64,000 bases of DNA from Thiosocius sp963753845 (GCA_963753845.1 CAVWEI010000001.1:310001-374000); one strand, 5' to 3'. Counted from the stretch's first letter, positions 41,326 through 51,027 are shown. Notes: generated by a model not told the origin, from the letters alone. Program-made: numbers and translations.

Positions 41326-43395
41326 GTGAGCTCGCTCGACCGGGGCCCCGGTCCGGAAGGCCAACAGTCTGACGGTGACGACCATGCCCTGCAGGGCATG
41401 ATCGGTATTCAGGGCCTGCAGCACAGTGCCCGTCTCGCCGGCTTGTCCGGCGGATTGCTGCTGATCCTGGCGGCGCTGGTCACATGGATGGGCGGCGCCG
41501 TGACGCGCCTGGACGGCTATTGGCTCGTCTGGGCCGCGACCTCCGCCTTCGTTGCCGCGTTCGGGGGGCCGTTGCTGGGTACACCGTTGCTCAGTCGCCA
41601 TTCCCTTGCACGCCGGCGGCTGGCGCTGCTGGCGGTGATGTCTCTAAACAGTGCCGCATGGGTGTTTGCCTCGGGTATTGCCGTGGGCGCCGAACCACCT
41701 TCGGTGGTGCTGCTGGTGATCGCCTGGCTGGCATTGTCGCTGGCCCTGCTACCGATGCTGTCATGGCGGGCAGGCCTGCTGATACAGCTTGCGGTTCAGC
41801 TGTTGTGCATCGCAGCCCTGGCATTTTTCCCGGATTACGGCCTTGACGCCTTTCTGCTACCCCTTGGTCTGTGGGTGTCGTCGGCCTGTCTGGCACTGAT
41901 GGCCTCGGTGTATTCCCGCCGCGCCGATCTCCGTACGGGAGAAGCGAACTACATGCGGGTTGAGCTCTCGGAACTGCAAAGCCAGGTCATGGATGCGCAG
42001 GTGCAGCTGAAGCAGGCCGAAGAGCAGCGTTCCACCCTTGAATCGGAGTTGGCCGAGATTCTCGACCTCGCTGAAGATGCGGGCCGTGCCAAGACCGAGT
42101 TCCTGGCCACCATGAGTCACGAAATCCGGACGCCGTTGAACGGTATATTGCCGATTCTCGAGATGCTTCGAGACACCCCGCTCAATGATGAGCAGCTCAA
42201 GATGGTCCGGACCGCGCAGGGTTCTTCACGTCATCTGCTGCGGATCATCAACGACATCCTCGACTTCGCCAAGGTCGAGTCCGGCAAGCTGCAACTGGAG
42301 ACGATAGAGATCGATGTGCGCGACCTGGTGAGTTCGGTTACCGAGCTGATGAGCGGCAGCGCGCACAACCACCATCTCAAGGTCTCTGCCAGCGTCGCGG
42401 ACAACGTACCCCAGGTGGTGCGGGGTGACCCGATCAGACTTCGCCAGGTTCTCATCAACCTGGTCAGCAACGCGATCAAGTTCACCGAAAAGGGTGGCAT
42501 CAGGGTCGAGGTGTCGCGTGGGCAGAGCAGCCAGAAAGAGGTGGAGCTGCTGTTCGCAGTTGCTGACACGGGCGTGGGCATGTCGGCGGAGACAGCGGAC
42601 CGCCTGTTCCAGTCGTTCACCCAGGCCGACGCCTCGACCACGCGCAAACATGGAGGGACCGGGCTTGGGCTGGTGATCTGCAAACGCCTGGTTGAGTTGA
42701 TGGGAGGCAAGATCGGTATCCGCTCATCTGTCGGGCAGGGTTCGACCTTCTGGTTCCTCGTTCCGCTGCGCAGGTCCGTCACGGAGGTGCCGTCCGCGCG
42801 CAAGAGTCTCAAGGGGGTCCGAGTCCTTACCCTGATAACGGATGACGACATCGCCGCACGGGTGTCGCAGAATCTGCGCAGCTGGGGGGTGGCGGAGGAG
42901 CCCACCAACGACCCGATCGATGCACTGTCGAAACTGCGTTCGACCGCAATGCTCGGTGAGACCTGGGGTTATGATCTCGCGCTTATAGACGGTTCGGGCA
43001 TCGAGCAGCGGCTGCCCAACCTGCTGGCCGAGGTGCGCAGCGAGGAGGGACTGAAGAATACCCATATTCTAGTCTCGGTGAGGTCGGAGACTCTGGCAAA
43101 CAAGCTGAAGCGTGATTTCAATGTGCTGGTGCTGGCCGAAACGCTGCGCCCGGAGCCGCTGCGCCGGATCCTGCACCGTTTGTTCGATGTCGAGAGCCGC
43201 CACTTCGGCAATGCGGATCTCAGGCCCGAAGAGATATATGATGACCTCAATGTTTCGGCGTTGGATGTTGCACTCGATCAAGGTCCGGCGGTGGAAAGGG
43301 GTGCGCTCGTCGGCGCAGGTGCTGCTGGTCGAGGACAACCCGGTGAACTTGGGTGTGGTGCACAAGGTCCTGTCGAAGATCGGCCTCGATTGTGA
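41326..43395 (+). CDS. Hybrid histidine kinase, N-terminal part (split by frameshift)
   Basis: A BarA-like hybrid kinase. About six hydrophobic helices (residues 37-195) are followed by a coiled coil, the HisKA domain with the phospho-acceptor H265 in MSHEIRTPLNG, and an ATPase with LVSNAIKFT, DTGVGM and GTGLGLVICKRL. A degenerate receiver-like domain (about 490-620) lacks the usual acidic pocket. At 43298-43301 a GGGG run puts the rest of the protein in another frame; the last 31 codons of this frame are off-frame and end at a stop. Removing one G would join it to the receiver-Hpt part as a chain of about 925 residues. Start GTG 41326 is uncertain. Confidence 0.85.
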   Translation: MSSLDRGPGPEGQQSDGDDHALQGMIGIQGLQHSARLAGLSGGLLLILAALVTWMGGAVTRLDGYWLVWAATSAFVAAFGGPLLGTPLLSRHSLARRRLALLAVMSLNSAAWVFASGIAVGAEPPSVVLLVIAWLALSLALLPMLSWRAGLLIQLAVQLLCIAALAFFPDYGLDAFLLPLGLWVSSACLALMASVYSRRADLRTGEANYMRVELSELQSQVMDAQVQLKQAEEQRSTLESELAEILDLAEDAGRAKTEFLATMSHEIRTPLNGILPILEMLRDTPLNDEQLKMVRTAQGSSRHLLRIINDILDFAKVESGKLQLETIEIDVRDLVSSVTELMSGSAHNHHLKVSASVADNVPQVVRGDPIRLRQVLINLVSNAIKFTEKGGIRVEVSRGQSSQKEVELLFAVADTGVGMSAETADRLFQSFTQADASTTRKHGGTGLGLVICKRLVELMGGKIGIRSSVGQGSTFWFLVPLRRSVTEVPSARKSLKGVRVLTLITDDDIAARVSQNLRSWGVAEEPTNDPIDALSKLRSTAMLGETWGYDLALIDGSGIEQRLPNLLAEVRSEEGLKNTHILVSVRSETLANKLKRDFNVLVLAETLRPEPLRRILHRLFDVESRHFGNADLRPEEIYDDLNVSALDVALDQGPAVERGALVGAGAAGRGQPGELGCGAQGPVEDRPRL

Positions 43396-44104
43396 AACGG
43401 CGGCCAATGGAAGCGAGGCACTGGCCCGATTTCGGCAGCAACGTTTCGACTTGATTTTCATGGATTGCCAGATGCCGGAGATGGATGGATTCGAAGCCAC
43501 GCGACAGATCAGGCGGCTTGAGGAGGCCGAGGGCCGGGTGCCCACCCCGATCATCGCCATGACGGCCAATGCGATGGCAGGCGATCGGGAAAGATGTATC
43601 GCCGAGGGGATGGACGACTATCTGGCCAAGCCCGTGGGCCTGGAACAGCTGCGGGAATGTGCGTCACGCTGGCTGGCCGCCTCCGCCCCCGCCTCCGACT
43701 CCGACCTGGTGCCGCAGCAACCCCCGGCCGCAATAGTGCAGGAACAGGAAGATATGGCGGTTATCGATCAGGACGTGCTGCGCGAACTCAAGGAGATCAT
43801 GGACGAAGACTATCTGGGCCTCCTGCGTACCTATCTGAATAATGCGCCACAGCTCATGGAGCAGGCTCGTGCGGCCATCACCCGTAGTGACCTGGTAGCC
43901 ATGGTGCTCCCGGTCCACTCACTCAAGTCGAGCAGTGCCAACGTGGGTGCCATGCATTTGTCGGAACTGGCGCGTGAGGCCGAACGTGCGGCCCGGGCCG
44001 GTGATCTCGGTCAGGCCGAGGTCGCCTTCAGTGCGGTTGTCCTAGCGTTCAGCAGCGCGGAGGCGGCGCTGCGCGAACACGTGGCGAACCACTCGGCAGC
44101 CTGA
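43301..44104 (+). CDS. Receiver-Hpt C-terminal part of the split hybrid kinase
   Basis: This frame encodes a receiver domain (QVLLVEDNPVN at the start, phospho-acceptor D55 in LIFMDCQMPEMDG, KPVGLEQL) and a C-terminal Hpt domain with H206 in the VHSLKSSSANVGA motif. GTG 43301 is the only start that would cover the whole receiver, but it has no proper ribosome site spacing, so independent translation is unsure. More likely this is the displaced C-terminus of the preceding kinase, through a one-base insertion in GGGG, whether real or an assembly error. Confidence 0.75.
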   Translation: MRSSAQVLLVEDNPVNLGVVHKVLSKIGLDCETAANGSEALARFRQQRFDLIFMDCQMPEMDGFEATRQIRRLEEAEGRVPTPIIAMTANAMAGDRERCIAEGMDDYLAKPVGLEQLRECASRWLAASAPASDSDLVPQQPPAAIVQEQEDMAVIDQDVLRELKEIMDEDYLGLLRTYLNNAPQLMEQARAAITRSDLVAMVLPVHSLKSSSANVGAMHLSELAREAERAARAGDLGQAEVAFSAVVLAFSSAEAALREHVANHSAA

Positions 44105-44214
44105 GCCCAAACGGACAGGATCCGACGACAACTTCAAAGGCGAACCATTCATCATCCACACCCCAAGGTGCGGTGCACCTCGAAACTGGTGTTCACCGTC
44201 TCGCAAGATGCGAT

Positions 44215-45633
44215 CTAAAGAGTCTCCGATGCAAAATCCGCAAGGCGCGAGCGCTCCCCCCGCAACAGCGTGATATGGCCGCCATGCGGCCAGTGCTTGA
44301 AACGATCGACCACGAAAGTCAGTCCGGAGGTGGTCTCGGTCAGGTAGGGTGTGTCGATCTGTGCGACATTGCCCAGGCAGACGATCTTGGTGCCGGGGCC
44401 GGCGCGCGTGACCAGGGTCTTCATCTGTTTCGGGGTCAGGTTCTGTGCCTCGTCGAGGATGATGTACTTGTTGAGAAATGTCCTGCCGCGCATGAAGTTG
44501 AGTGAATGGATCCTGATTCGTGAGCGCAGCAGGTCATCGGTTGCGGCGCGGCCCCATTCTCCGCCCTCTGTCTGTGTGAGCACCTCGAGGTTGTCCATCA
44601 GGGCACCCATCCAGGGGGTCATCTTTTCCTCTTCGGTTCCAGGCAGGAAGCCGATATCGTCGCCCACCGGCACGGTGGCGCGGGTCATGATGATCTCGCG
44701 GTAACGGTTGTGGTCCAGGACCTGCGCAAGCCCGGCGGCCAGGGCCAGCAGCGTCTTGCCCGTCCCCGCGGTGCCCAGCAGTGACACGAAATCGATCTCA
44801 GGATCCATCAGCAGATTGAGGGCGAAGTTCTGCTCGCGGTTGCGCGCCCTGATGCCCCATACCGAGTGTCGGGTGGAGCGGTAATCGTTGACGATCTCGA
44901 TGATCGCATCATCGCCATCCCGGCTTCGCACGATCGCCTCGAATGGTGGTTCGCTCGCCATGTGCAGGCACTGGTTGACGTACCAGCTGGCGGTGTCCGG
45001 CCCCTTGACCCGGTAGTAGGTACGGCCGTTCTCCTGCCAGGAATCGATATCCTTGCTGTGCTCGTCCCAGAAGTCGCCTGGCAGTTCGGCCTCGCCGCTG
45101 TAGAGCAGATTGACGTCTTCCAGGACCTGGTCGTTGTGATAATCCTCGGTGTGGATCCCGACCACCGCCGCCTTGATGCGCAGGTTGATATCCTTCGATA
45201 CGAGGGTGACGTGACGCTTCGGGGCCATCTCGGCGAGGGCCAGGGCGGTGCCGAGGATATTGTTGTCGGGTATGTTGCCGGGCAGTGTCTGTGGCAGTTG
45301 TGCCGGCTGCAGCTGGGTCTGGAAGAACAGATGCCCGCATTTGGCGTCATCGTCCGGGGCAGTGCGCAGAGAGCTGGGAGAGGGCAGTGGCAGTCCCGAG
45401 TCGATGTCCTTCTTGGAAGCGGAGGACATCAGTTCGTCGAGGAAGCGGCTGACCTGCCGGACGTTGCGTGCGACCTCCGACGTGCCCTTCTTGGCCCGGT
45501 CGAGCTCCTCGAGGACCACCATCGGCAGAAAGATATCGTGCTCGGCGAAGCGAAAGACCGAAGTGGGGTCGTGCATCAGCACGTTGGTGTCCAGGACGAA
45601 AAGTTTCTTGTCGGCGCGCGATTTTATGCCCAT
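44215..45633 (-). CDS. PIN-PhoH protein (PhoH2-type ATPase)
   Basis: A 472-residue fusion of an N-terminal PIN ribonuclease-type domain (KLFVLDTNVLMHDPTS, then the acidic residues of VVLEELD) and a C-terminal PhoH ATPase (Walker A GTAGTGKTLLA near residue 283; Walker B YIILDEAQNL). PhoH2-type proteins combine RNA unwinding with RNase activity. Length and order are standard for gammaproteobacteria. A GGAGCAAC stretch precedes the ATG at 45633, and bcp is immediately upstream on the same strand. Confidence 0.92.
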   Translation of the reverse strand: MGIKSRADKKLFVLDTNVLMHDPTSVFRFAEHDIFLPMVVLEELDRAKKGTSEVARNVRQVSRFLDELMSSASKKDIDSGLPLPSPSSLRTAPDDDAKCGHLFFQTQLQPAQLPQTLPGNIPDNNILGTALALAEMAPKRHVTLVSKDINLRIKAAVVGIHTEDYHNDQVLEDVNLLYSGEAELPGDFWDEHSKDIDSWQENGRTYYRVKGPDTASWYVNQCLHMASEPPFEAIVRSRDGDDAIIEIVNDYRSTRHSVWGIRARNREQNFALNLLMDPEIDFVSLLGTAGTGKTLLALAAGLAQVLDHNRYREIIMTRATVPVGDDIGFLPGTEEEKMTPWMGALMDNLEVLTQTEGGEWGRAATDDLLRSRIRIHSLNFMRGRTFLNKYIILDEAQNLTPKQMKTLVTRAGPGTKIVCLGNVAQIDTPYLTETTSGLTFVVDRFKHWPHGGHITLLRGERSRLADFASETL

Positions 45634-45660
45634 GTTGCTCCGGGGTCTCGACAGCGGGGG

Positions 45661-46137
45661 TCACTGTTTCTTGAGGGATTTGACGGCCTCGAGCACCTGC
45701 TCGACGTGTCCTTTGACCTTCACGCCGCGCCACTGCTGGCGCAATACGCCCTCGGCATCCATCAGAAAGGTGCTGCGCTCGATACCGCGCACCTGTTTAC
45801 CGTACATATTCTTCATCTTGATGACATCGAATGCGTTGCACAGGGCCTCTTCAGTGTCGGCGACCAGGTCGAAGGGGAAGCCCTGCCTGGCCTTGAAGTT
45901 TTCCTGTGCCTTGAGGCTGTCGCGTGAGGCCCCCAGGATGACGCACGACTGGCGCCGGAATCGGGCGATCGCGGCGCTGAAGTCCAGCCCCTCCTGGGTG
46001 CAGCCAGGGGTGCTGGCCTTGGGGTAGAAGTACAGTACCAGGGGCTTTCCGCGGAAATCGGACAGCTTTGCCATCCGGTCTCCGGTCAGATGCAGAGATG
46101 CGTCCGGCACCTTGGTGCCAACGGCCAAAATGCCCAT
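45661..46137 (-). CDS. bcp: Thioredoxin-dependent peroxiredoxin (Bcp/PrxQ)
   Basis: A 158-residue PrxQ-type peroxiredoxin that reduces organic and hydrogen peroxide. The peroxidatic cysteine is in STPGCTQEGLDF (C47). The usual resolving cysteine five residues on is replaced (the motif reads CTQEGLD where CTxEAxD/C is common), so it is a one-cysteine PrxQ or uses a distant cysteine such as that in ALCNAF. It lies between gcvR and phoH on the same strand, 23 bases downstream of gcvR; bcp and gcvR are frequent neighbours in gammaproteobacteria. Confidence 0.93.
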   Translation of the reverse strand: MGILAVGTKVPDASLHLTGDRMAKLSDFRGKPLVLYFYPKASTPGCTQEGLDFSAAIARFRRQSCVILGASRDSLKAQENFKARQGFPFDLVADTEEALCNAFDVIKMKNMYGKQVRGIERSTFLMDAEGVLRQQWRGVKVKGHVEQVLEAVKSLKKQ

Positions 46138-46160
46138 GATTGCAATGCCTCGCTTGCTGT

Positions 46161-46700
46161 TCAGCCCTTGATGGGTTCGAGTACGGCGTCGATGTTCATG
46201 CTGTCGCAGAAATCCATGAACTCGTCACGTAGCGCGGCGATATGGATATCGGCTGGAATACCGATGCTCATGCGTACCGAAAACATTGGTGTGCCGGTAT
46301 GCGCGGCGGCGTAGGAACCGGTCGTCATGTCCTCGATATTGATGTTCTTGTCTGAGAAGAAACTGGCAAGGCTGTAGACGATGCCCGGATGGTCCAGCGA
46401 CACCACATCCACCCCGTAGGGCAGGAGATTGGCGTTTCCTGCCCTTTCCCCGGTGCGCTTGGTGGTGATCGTGAGATCGAGTTTTTCCTGCAGTTCGGGC
46501 ACCTGGTCTTCCAGCATGGCAAGGCGGTTCCAGGGGCCCTCGATCATCAGCAGGATCGCGAACTCGCCACCCAGCACGGTCATCCGGCTGTCGCTGATGT
46601 TGCAGTCGAGCTCGTAGATCGCCTTGGAAAGCTGATTCACGATCCCTGGCCTGTCCTTGCCCAGGGCTGAAATGACGAGGTGGTTGTTTTTTGCTGGCAT
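46161..46700 (-). CDS. gcvR: Glycine cleavage system transcriptional repressor GcvR
   Basis: A 179-residue protein with two ACT domains: KNNHLVISALGKDRPGIVNQLSKAI at the N-terminus and VDVVSLDHPGIVYSLASFFSD in the second half. This is the GcvR layout. GcvR binds the activator GcvA in response to glycine in E. coli; many gammaproteobacteria keep it next to bcp, as here. ATG 46700 is preferred over a TTG three codons upstream. Confidence 0.92.
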   Translation of the reverse strand: MPAKNNHLVISALGKDRPGIVNQLSKAIYELDCNISDSRMTVLGGEFAILLMIEGPWNRLAMLEDQVPELQEKLDLTITTKRTGERAGNANLLPYGVDVVSLDHPGIVYSLASFFSDKNINIEDMTTGSYAAAHTGTPMFSVRMSIGIPADIHIAALRDEFMDFCDSMNIDAVLEPIKG

Positions 46701-46784
46701 GGTGGGCAATAGCCGAAGTGTTCAGTGGGATGGGGCGAAGTGTACTGCTGCGTATGCGCCTTGTCTCGGACGGAGTAAGACAAC

Positions 46785-47876
46785 TCAGTAGTCTTCCGGG
46801 ATATCGGCATTGCGCAGCGCCTCGGCAGCCAGCTCGGGACTCACCGTACTGACAAAGAGCCCCGAACCCAGCTCGAAGCCGGTCGGGATGCTGGTGCGTG
46901 GACAGATCTCCAGGTGCCAGTGGTAGCTGTCCCCGCAGTCGTCGAATTCGCGCCCATGCGGCACCGAGTGCAGGAAGAAGTTGTACTGGACTCCACCCAC
47001 GACCTTGTCCAGGCGCGCCATGGTGCGCCTCAGGACATGCGAAAAATCGTCCAGGTCCTCGCGCGTGGCCTTGAGGAAGTCGGCCTGGTGAGCCAGCGGC
47101 AGTATGTGGATCTCCCATTCGAACCGGCTGGCGAATGGCTTGATCGCCACGAAACGCTCGCCGCGCTCGATGACGTACTGACCGACATTGATCTTGCGCC
47201 GTACCTGGCCGGATTCCCTGTCGTAGATGGTGGCCTCGTAGGTCAGTGCCTCGTCGATCAGCGAGCAGAAAACGCAGTGGTTGTACTTCCTTTGGTATTC
47301 GCGGCTGTGATGCACCTCGTTCTGCACATTTTCAGGCACCACGGGCGTGGCGATGATCTGGCTGTGGGTGTGCGGGATACTCGCCCCGGCCGCAGCACCG
47401 AAATTTTTGAATACCAAAACATATTTGAGGCGCGGATCAGAGTCGTACAGTTCCGCCATGCGCTGCTGATAGACGAGAAACAGGCTGGCCAGGTGGCCGG
47501 GGGACATTTCGTGCACCGCGATGCCGTGGTTCGGGTTGTCGATCACCACCTCGTGGCGGCCATAACCATCGATGACCTGTTGCAGGCCGAATGCGATGTT
47601 GGACTGGGAGCGATCGTCGCCGAGTACCGGGTACAGATTTGGCACGATCCGGATATCCCAATCCCCGCTGTTGGGATACGACTTGATCGCCGGCGGGGTG
47701 CGATCCTCGTTGCCGCGGCAGAAAGGGCAGGTCTCCACCACCGCCCGGGTATCGCGTTCGACCTGCTCTTCCGCTTTCTTGGGCCGCATTCCCCTTGCGG
47801 TCGCGACCAGCACCGATTCGGTCGGGACTATCGGGTTGATCCTTATCTCGCGCATGCTGTCGCCGGATTCGCTCAT
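46785..47876 (-). CDS. galT: Galactose-1-phosphate uridylyltransferase-family protein (GalT/HIT fold)
   Basis: A 363-residue nucleotidyltransferase of the GalT branch of the HIT superfamily. Zinc-type cysteines are in CPFCRGNE near residue 53 and the second-half CVFC; the active-site region is GASIPHTHSQI, and the C-terminal SYHWHLEICPR completes the HIT-like His motifs. No other Leloir genes are nearby, so the substrate may be another sugar phosphate or nucleotide. ATG 47876 follows GGAG at a long spacing; ATG 47855 is an alternative. Confidence 0.85.
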   Translation of the reverse strand: MSESGDSMREIRINPIVPTESVLVATARGMRPKKAEEQVERDTRAVVETCPFCRGNEDRTPPAIKSYPNSGDWDIRIVPNLYPVLGDDRSQSNIAFGLQQVIDGYGRHEVVIDNPNHGIAVHEMSPGHLASLFLVYQQRMAELYDSDPRLKYVLVFKNFGAAAGASIPHTHSQIIATPVVPENVQNEVHHSREYQRKYNHCVFCSLIDEALTYEATIYDRESGQVRRKINVGQYVIERGERFVAIKPFASRFEWEIHILPLAHQADFLKATREDLDDFSHVLRRTMARLDKVVGGVQYNFFLHSVPHGREFDDCGDSYHWHLEICPRTSIPTGFELGSGLFVSTVSPELAAEALRNADIPEDY

Positions 47877-48045
47877 GATAAAAACAACTCCTATTATCGT
47901 AGGGCTTTTCTACTTTCAGCCCCGGCTCTTCTCAAGCTGACCGTCTTAATGGGGGCATCGAATCGGCCCCGCCACCGAATGTTTCTTGGCGCCCGAAAAC
48001 AGGCCGCGATAGAATGGGCCGCTTGATGTACAGCGGAGCCTACGG

Positions 48046-48921
48046 ATGATCCAGGGCAGTCTGGTCGCCATCGTAACCCCCATGCACCCCGACGGTCGCG
48101 TCGACGGGGAGGCGTTTCGCCGCCTGATCGACTGGCATGTGGAGCAGGGGACGGACGCGATTGTCGCCGTTGGCACGACGGGGGAATCCGCCACCCTGGA
48201 TGAGCAGGAACATTGCGACACCATTGCGCTCGCGGTGCAGCAGGTTGCCGGCCGCATCCCGTTGATTGCGGGGACCGGTGCGAACTCGACCAGCGAGGCG
48301 ATCTCGCTGACCCGGTGTGCACAACAGGCGGGCGCTGATGCCTGCCTGCTGGTTACCCCCTATTACAACAAGCCGACCCAGGAAGGGCTGTACCTGCACC
48401 ACAAGGCGGTGGCCGAGGCCGTGGCCATCCCGCAGATCCTGTACAACGTGCCGGGGCGCACGGCAGTGGACATGCTGCCCGAAACCGTGGCACGGATTGC
48501 CAGGATCGACAATGTCATCGGCGTGAAGGAGGCCACCGGAATACTCGAGCGCATCACGCTCCTGCGTGAGCTCACCTCGCCGGACTTCGCCATCTACAGC
48601 GGTGACGATGCCACCGCGCGCGAGGCCATGCTGCTGGGTGCCAACGGTAATATCTCCGTTACCGCCAATGTGGTGCCGGCCGCGATGCACGCCATGTGTG
48701 CTGCGGCCCTGGTGGGGGATGCGGCAAGGGCCGCCGAAATCGATGCCACACTCGCCGGCCTGCACAGCAATTTGTTCCTGGAGGCCAACCCCATCCCCGT
48801 CAAATGGGCATTGGCGGAGATGGGCCTGATGAGTTCCGGTATCCGCCTTCCCCTTACCTGGTTCTCGGAGAAATACCACGGCCAGCTGCGCCTTGCCATG
48901 CAGCAGGCCGGTGTCCTTTGA
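48046..48921 (+). CDS. dapA: 4-hydroxy-tetrahydrodipicolinate synthase
   Basis: A 291-residue class I aldolase-type enzyme that condenses pyruvate with aspartate semialdehyde in lysine and diaminopimelate synthesis. Seen motifs are GTTGESATL, the catalytic tyrosine in ILYNVPGRT, and the Schiff-base lysine in VIGVKEATG (near residue 161). The length is standard. bamC follows, with 47 bases between, the order known from E. coli and other gammaproteobacteria. Confidence 0.97.
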   Translation: MIQGSLVAIVTPMHPDGRVDGEAFRRLIDWHVEQGTDAIVAVGTTGESATLDEQEHCDTIALAVQQVAGRIPLIAGTGANSTSEAISLTRCAQQAGADACLLVTPYYNKPTQEGLYLHHKAVAEAVAIPQILYNVPGRTAVDMLPETVARIARIDNVIGVKEATGILERITLLRELTSPDFAIYSGDDATAREAMLLGANGNISVTANVVPAAMHAMCAAALVGDAARAAEIDATLAGLHSNLFLEANPIPVKWALAEMGLMSSGIRLPLTWFSEKYHGQLRLAMQQAGVL

Positions 48922-48968
48922 TTTCGTCGATAGTGCGCTGGCCCAGTTGGCGCCACGGGATTCTGATC

Positions 48969-50138
48969 ATGATGAAGAAGCTGTCTTCCAAACTCTTGCT
49001 GGCACTGATCGTCATCGGGCTCACCGCATGCAGCAGCTACAATGTCGACGACGTGCTGCCGGACAAGAAGGTGGAGTACAAGCGTGAGCGCCAGGCCGAA
49101 AGGGATCTTGAGATCCCGCCGGATCTGACCTCAGATCGCGTCAATGACCGTATGGCGGTGCCCGACAGTTCGGGTGGGCTTTCCACCAGCTATACCGAGT
49201 ACGTGACCGACCGCCAGCTGCGCGGGGTCGAAGACGGCTCGCCGCGGGTCGCCACGGGGGGGGTGCTGCCCAGCGTCAAGGATATCCAGGTCGAGCGTGA
49301 CGGCGACGTGCGCTGGCTTTTGGTCGATGCGAACGTGGACGAGGTGTGGGACCGGGTTGTGAACTTCTGGCAGGAAAACGGAATCCTGATGCTGGAAGAA
49401 GATCCGACGGTCGGGATCATGCGTACCTCCTGGCTGGAGAACCGGGCAGAGATCAGTCGCGACATGATCACCGATAGCATCCGCAAGGTGTTCGACGGCC
49501 TCTATGAAACCGGTACCCGGGATCAGTACCGGGTGCGCCTGGAGCGGACCGGCGATGACAGGACCGAGATCTATATGACGCATTTCGGTATGGAGGAGCA
49601 GGTGGTGCAATCATCGGGCGGCGGTGTCGAGAACACGGTCTGGGTCCCGCGTCCGCGCGACCCCGAACTCGAGATAGAGATGATGCGCCGACTTATGGTG
49701 TTTCTCGGTGCCGCCGATGAACGCGCACGTTCACAGCTGGCTGCCGGAAGGCAGGCCAAGGAGGCACGCTCGCAGTTGGTCAAGGCACGCGACGGCACGA
49801 CCCAGCTGCGGATTGATGAAAGCTTCAGTCGCGCCTGGCGTTTGATCGGGCTCGCGCTCGACCGGGTCGGGTTCGCCGTTGAGGATCGTGACCGCACCGC
49901 CGGCATCTATTATGTCCGCTACAACGACCCGTCGAAGCAGGATGCCGACAAGAGCTGGCTGTCCAGCCTCGCGTTTTGGTCCGATGACAAGGATGTGGAC
50001 AAGGTGAACCAGTATCAGGTCAAAGTGAGCACCTCGGATCAGCAGACCGTGGTCCGTGTCGCCAACGACAAGGGCCAACCTGATGATTCCCCGACTGCGA
50101 TTCGCATCCTCACCCTGCTGAAAGAGCAGATCCGCTAA
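48969..50138 (+). CDS. bamC: Outer membrane assembly lipoprotein BamC
   Basis: A 389-residue lipoprotein of the BAM outer membrane protein insertion complex. The signal ends in a lipobox LTAC with C21 as the lipid-bearing residue, followed by a disordered stretch and two helix-grip domains (about residues 105-220 and 270-385). ATG 48969 has a second ATG right after it; both give the same lipoprotein. The frame is open upstream into dapA, but the signal peptide fixes the start. The dapA-bamC order supports the call. Confidence 0.93.
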   Translation: MMKKLSSKLLLALIVIGLTACSSYNVDDVLPDKKVEYKRERQAERDLEIPPDLTSDRVNDRMAVPDSSGGLSTSYTEYVTDRQLRGVEDGSPRVATGGVLPSVKDIQVERDGDVRWLLVDANVDEVWDRVVNFWQENGILMLEEDPTVGIMRTSWLENRAEISRDMITDSIRKVFDGLYETGTRDQYRVRLERTGDDRTEIYMTHFGMEEQVVQSSGGGVENTVWVPRPRDPELEIEMMRRLMVFLGAADERARSQLAAGRQAKEARSQLVKARDGTTQLRIDESFSRAWRLIGLALDRVGFAVEDRDRTAGIYYVRYNDPSKQDADKSWLSSLAFWSDDKDVDKVNQYQVKVSTSDQQTVVRVANDKGQPDDSPTAIRILTLLKEQIR

Positions 50139-50253
50139 GGGGCGCTGAATGAGGCCGGGTGGGCGTTTGTGGGGGGCTGCTGCTGCGAGCAAAGGGACAG
50201 CCGGGGGTGCGACGTGCCCCTCCGAGCCCTTTTCGGCAGTCGACTGACCGTCG

Positions 50254-51027
50254 GTGGGGTTCCGGTTCGCCTCACTTGGTAGCGGCAGCCGCGGCAACGC
50301 CACCCTGATCGAGGCGGACGGGGTCCGGGTGCTGGTGGACTGCGGTTTCGCGGCACGGGAGCTGGTTGTGCGTTGCGAGGGGCTCGGATTCGATCCGGGG
50401 ACCCTGTCGGCCATCCTGGTGACCCATGAACATGGCGATCACATGCGTGGCGTGGGGCCGCTGGCGCGGCGCTTCGGCATCCCGGTCTGGATGACGCATG
50501 GCACCTGGCGTGCCGCAGATTTCGGCACCATCGCCGATCTCAACCTGTTTTCCGGCCATTCCGGCGATTTCCGCATCGACGACATGTGGGTCACCCCCGT
50601 ACCCGTGCCCCACGATGCGCGCGAACCCACGCAATTCGTGTTTGCCCACGCGGGCGTCCGCTTTGGCATGCTGACCGATCTCGGCAGCATTACACCGCGG
50701 GTCGTCGAGGCCTTCGACGGTGTCGATGCCCTGTTGCTGGAATGCAACCATGACCCGGACATGCTGGCCACGGGCCCTTATCCGCCGAGTCTGCAAGCCA
50801 GGGTTGGGGGCCACTATGGGCACCTGAACAACGCCCAGGCCGCGGATTTTCTGCGTCGCATCGATCATGGCCGCTTACGCCACCTGGTCGCGGGGCATCT
50901 GAGCGAAAAAAACAATTCGCCCGAGCTCGCGCGGCAGATGCTGGAGTCGGTGTCCGGGGACCTTTGTGGCCGTCTCACCCTGCTGATCCAGGAACGGCCC
51001 AGCGACTGGTTCGCGATCGCATCCTGA
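50254..51027 (+). CDS. MBL-fold metallohydrolase (YycJ/WalJ-like)
   Basis: A 257-residue metallo-beta-lactamase-fold protein with the zinc-binding motif THEHGDHM (about residues 54-61) and matching downstream residues (VPVPHDA, LLLECNHD, AGHLSEKNN). The start FRFASLGSGSRGNATLIE is typical of the YycJ/WalJ group, proposed to act as a nuclease. It begins at GTG 50254 and ends 63 bases before purL. The 115 bases after bamC show no feature. Confidence 0.9.
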   Translation: MGFRFASLGSGSRGNATLIEADGVRVLVDCGFAARELVVRCEGLGFDPGTLSAILVTHEHGDHMRGVGPLARRFGIPVWMTHGTWRAADFGTIADLNLFSGHSGDFRIDDMWVTPVPVPHDAREPTQFVFAHAGVRFGMLTDLGSITPRVVEAFDGVDALLLECNHDPDMLATGPYPPSLQARVGGHYGHLNNAQAADFLRRIDHGRLRHLVAGHLSEKNNSPELARQMLESVSGDLCGRLTLLIQERPSDWFAIAS

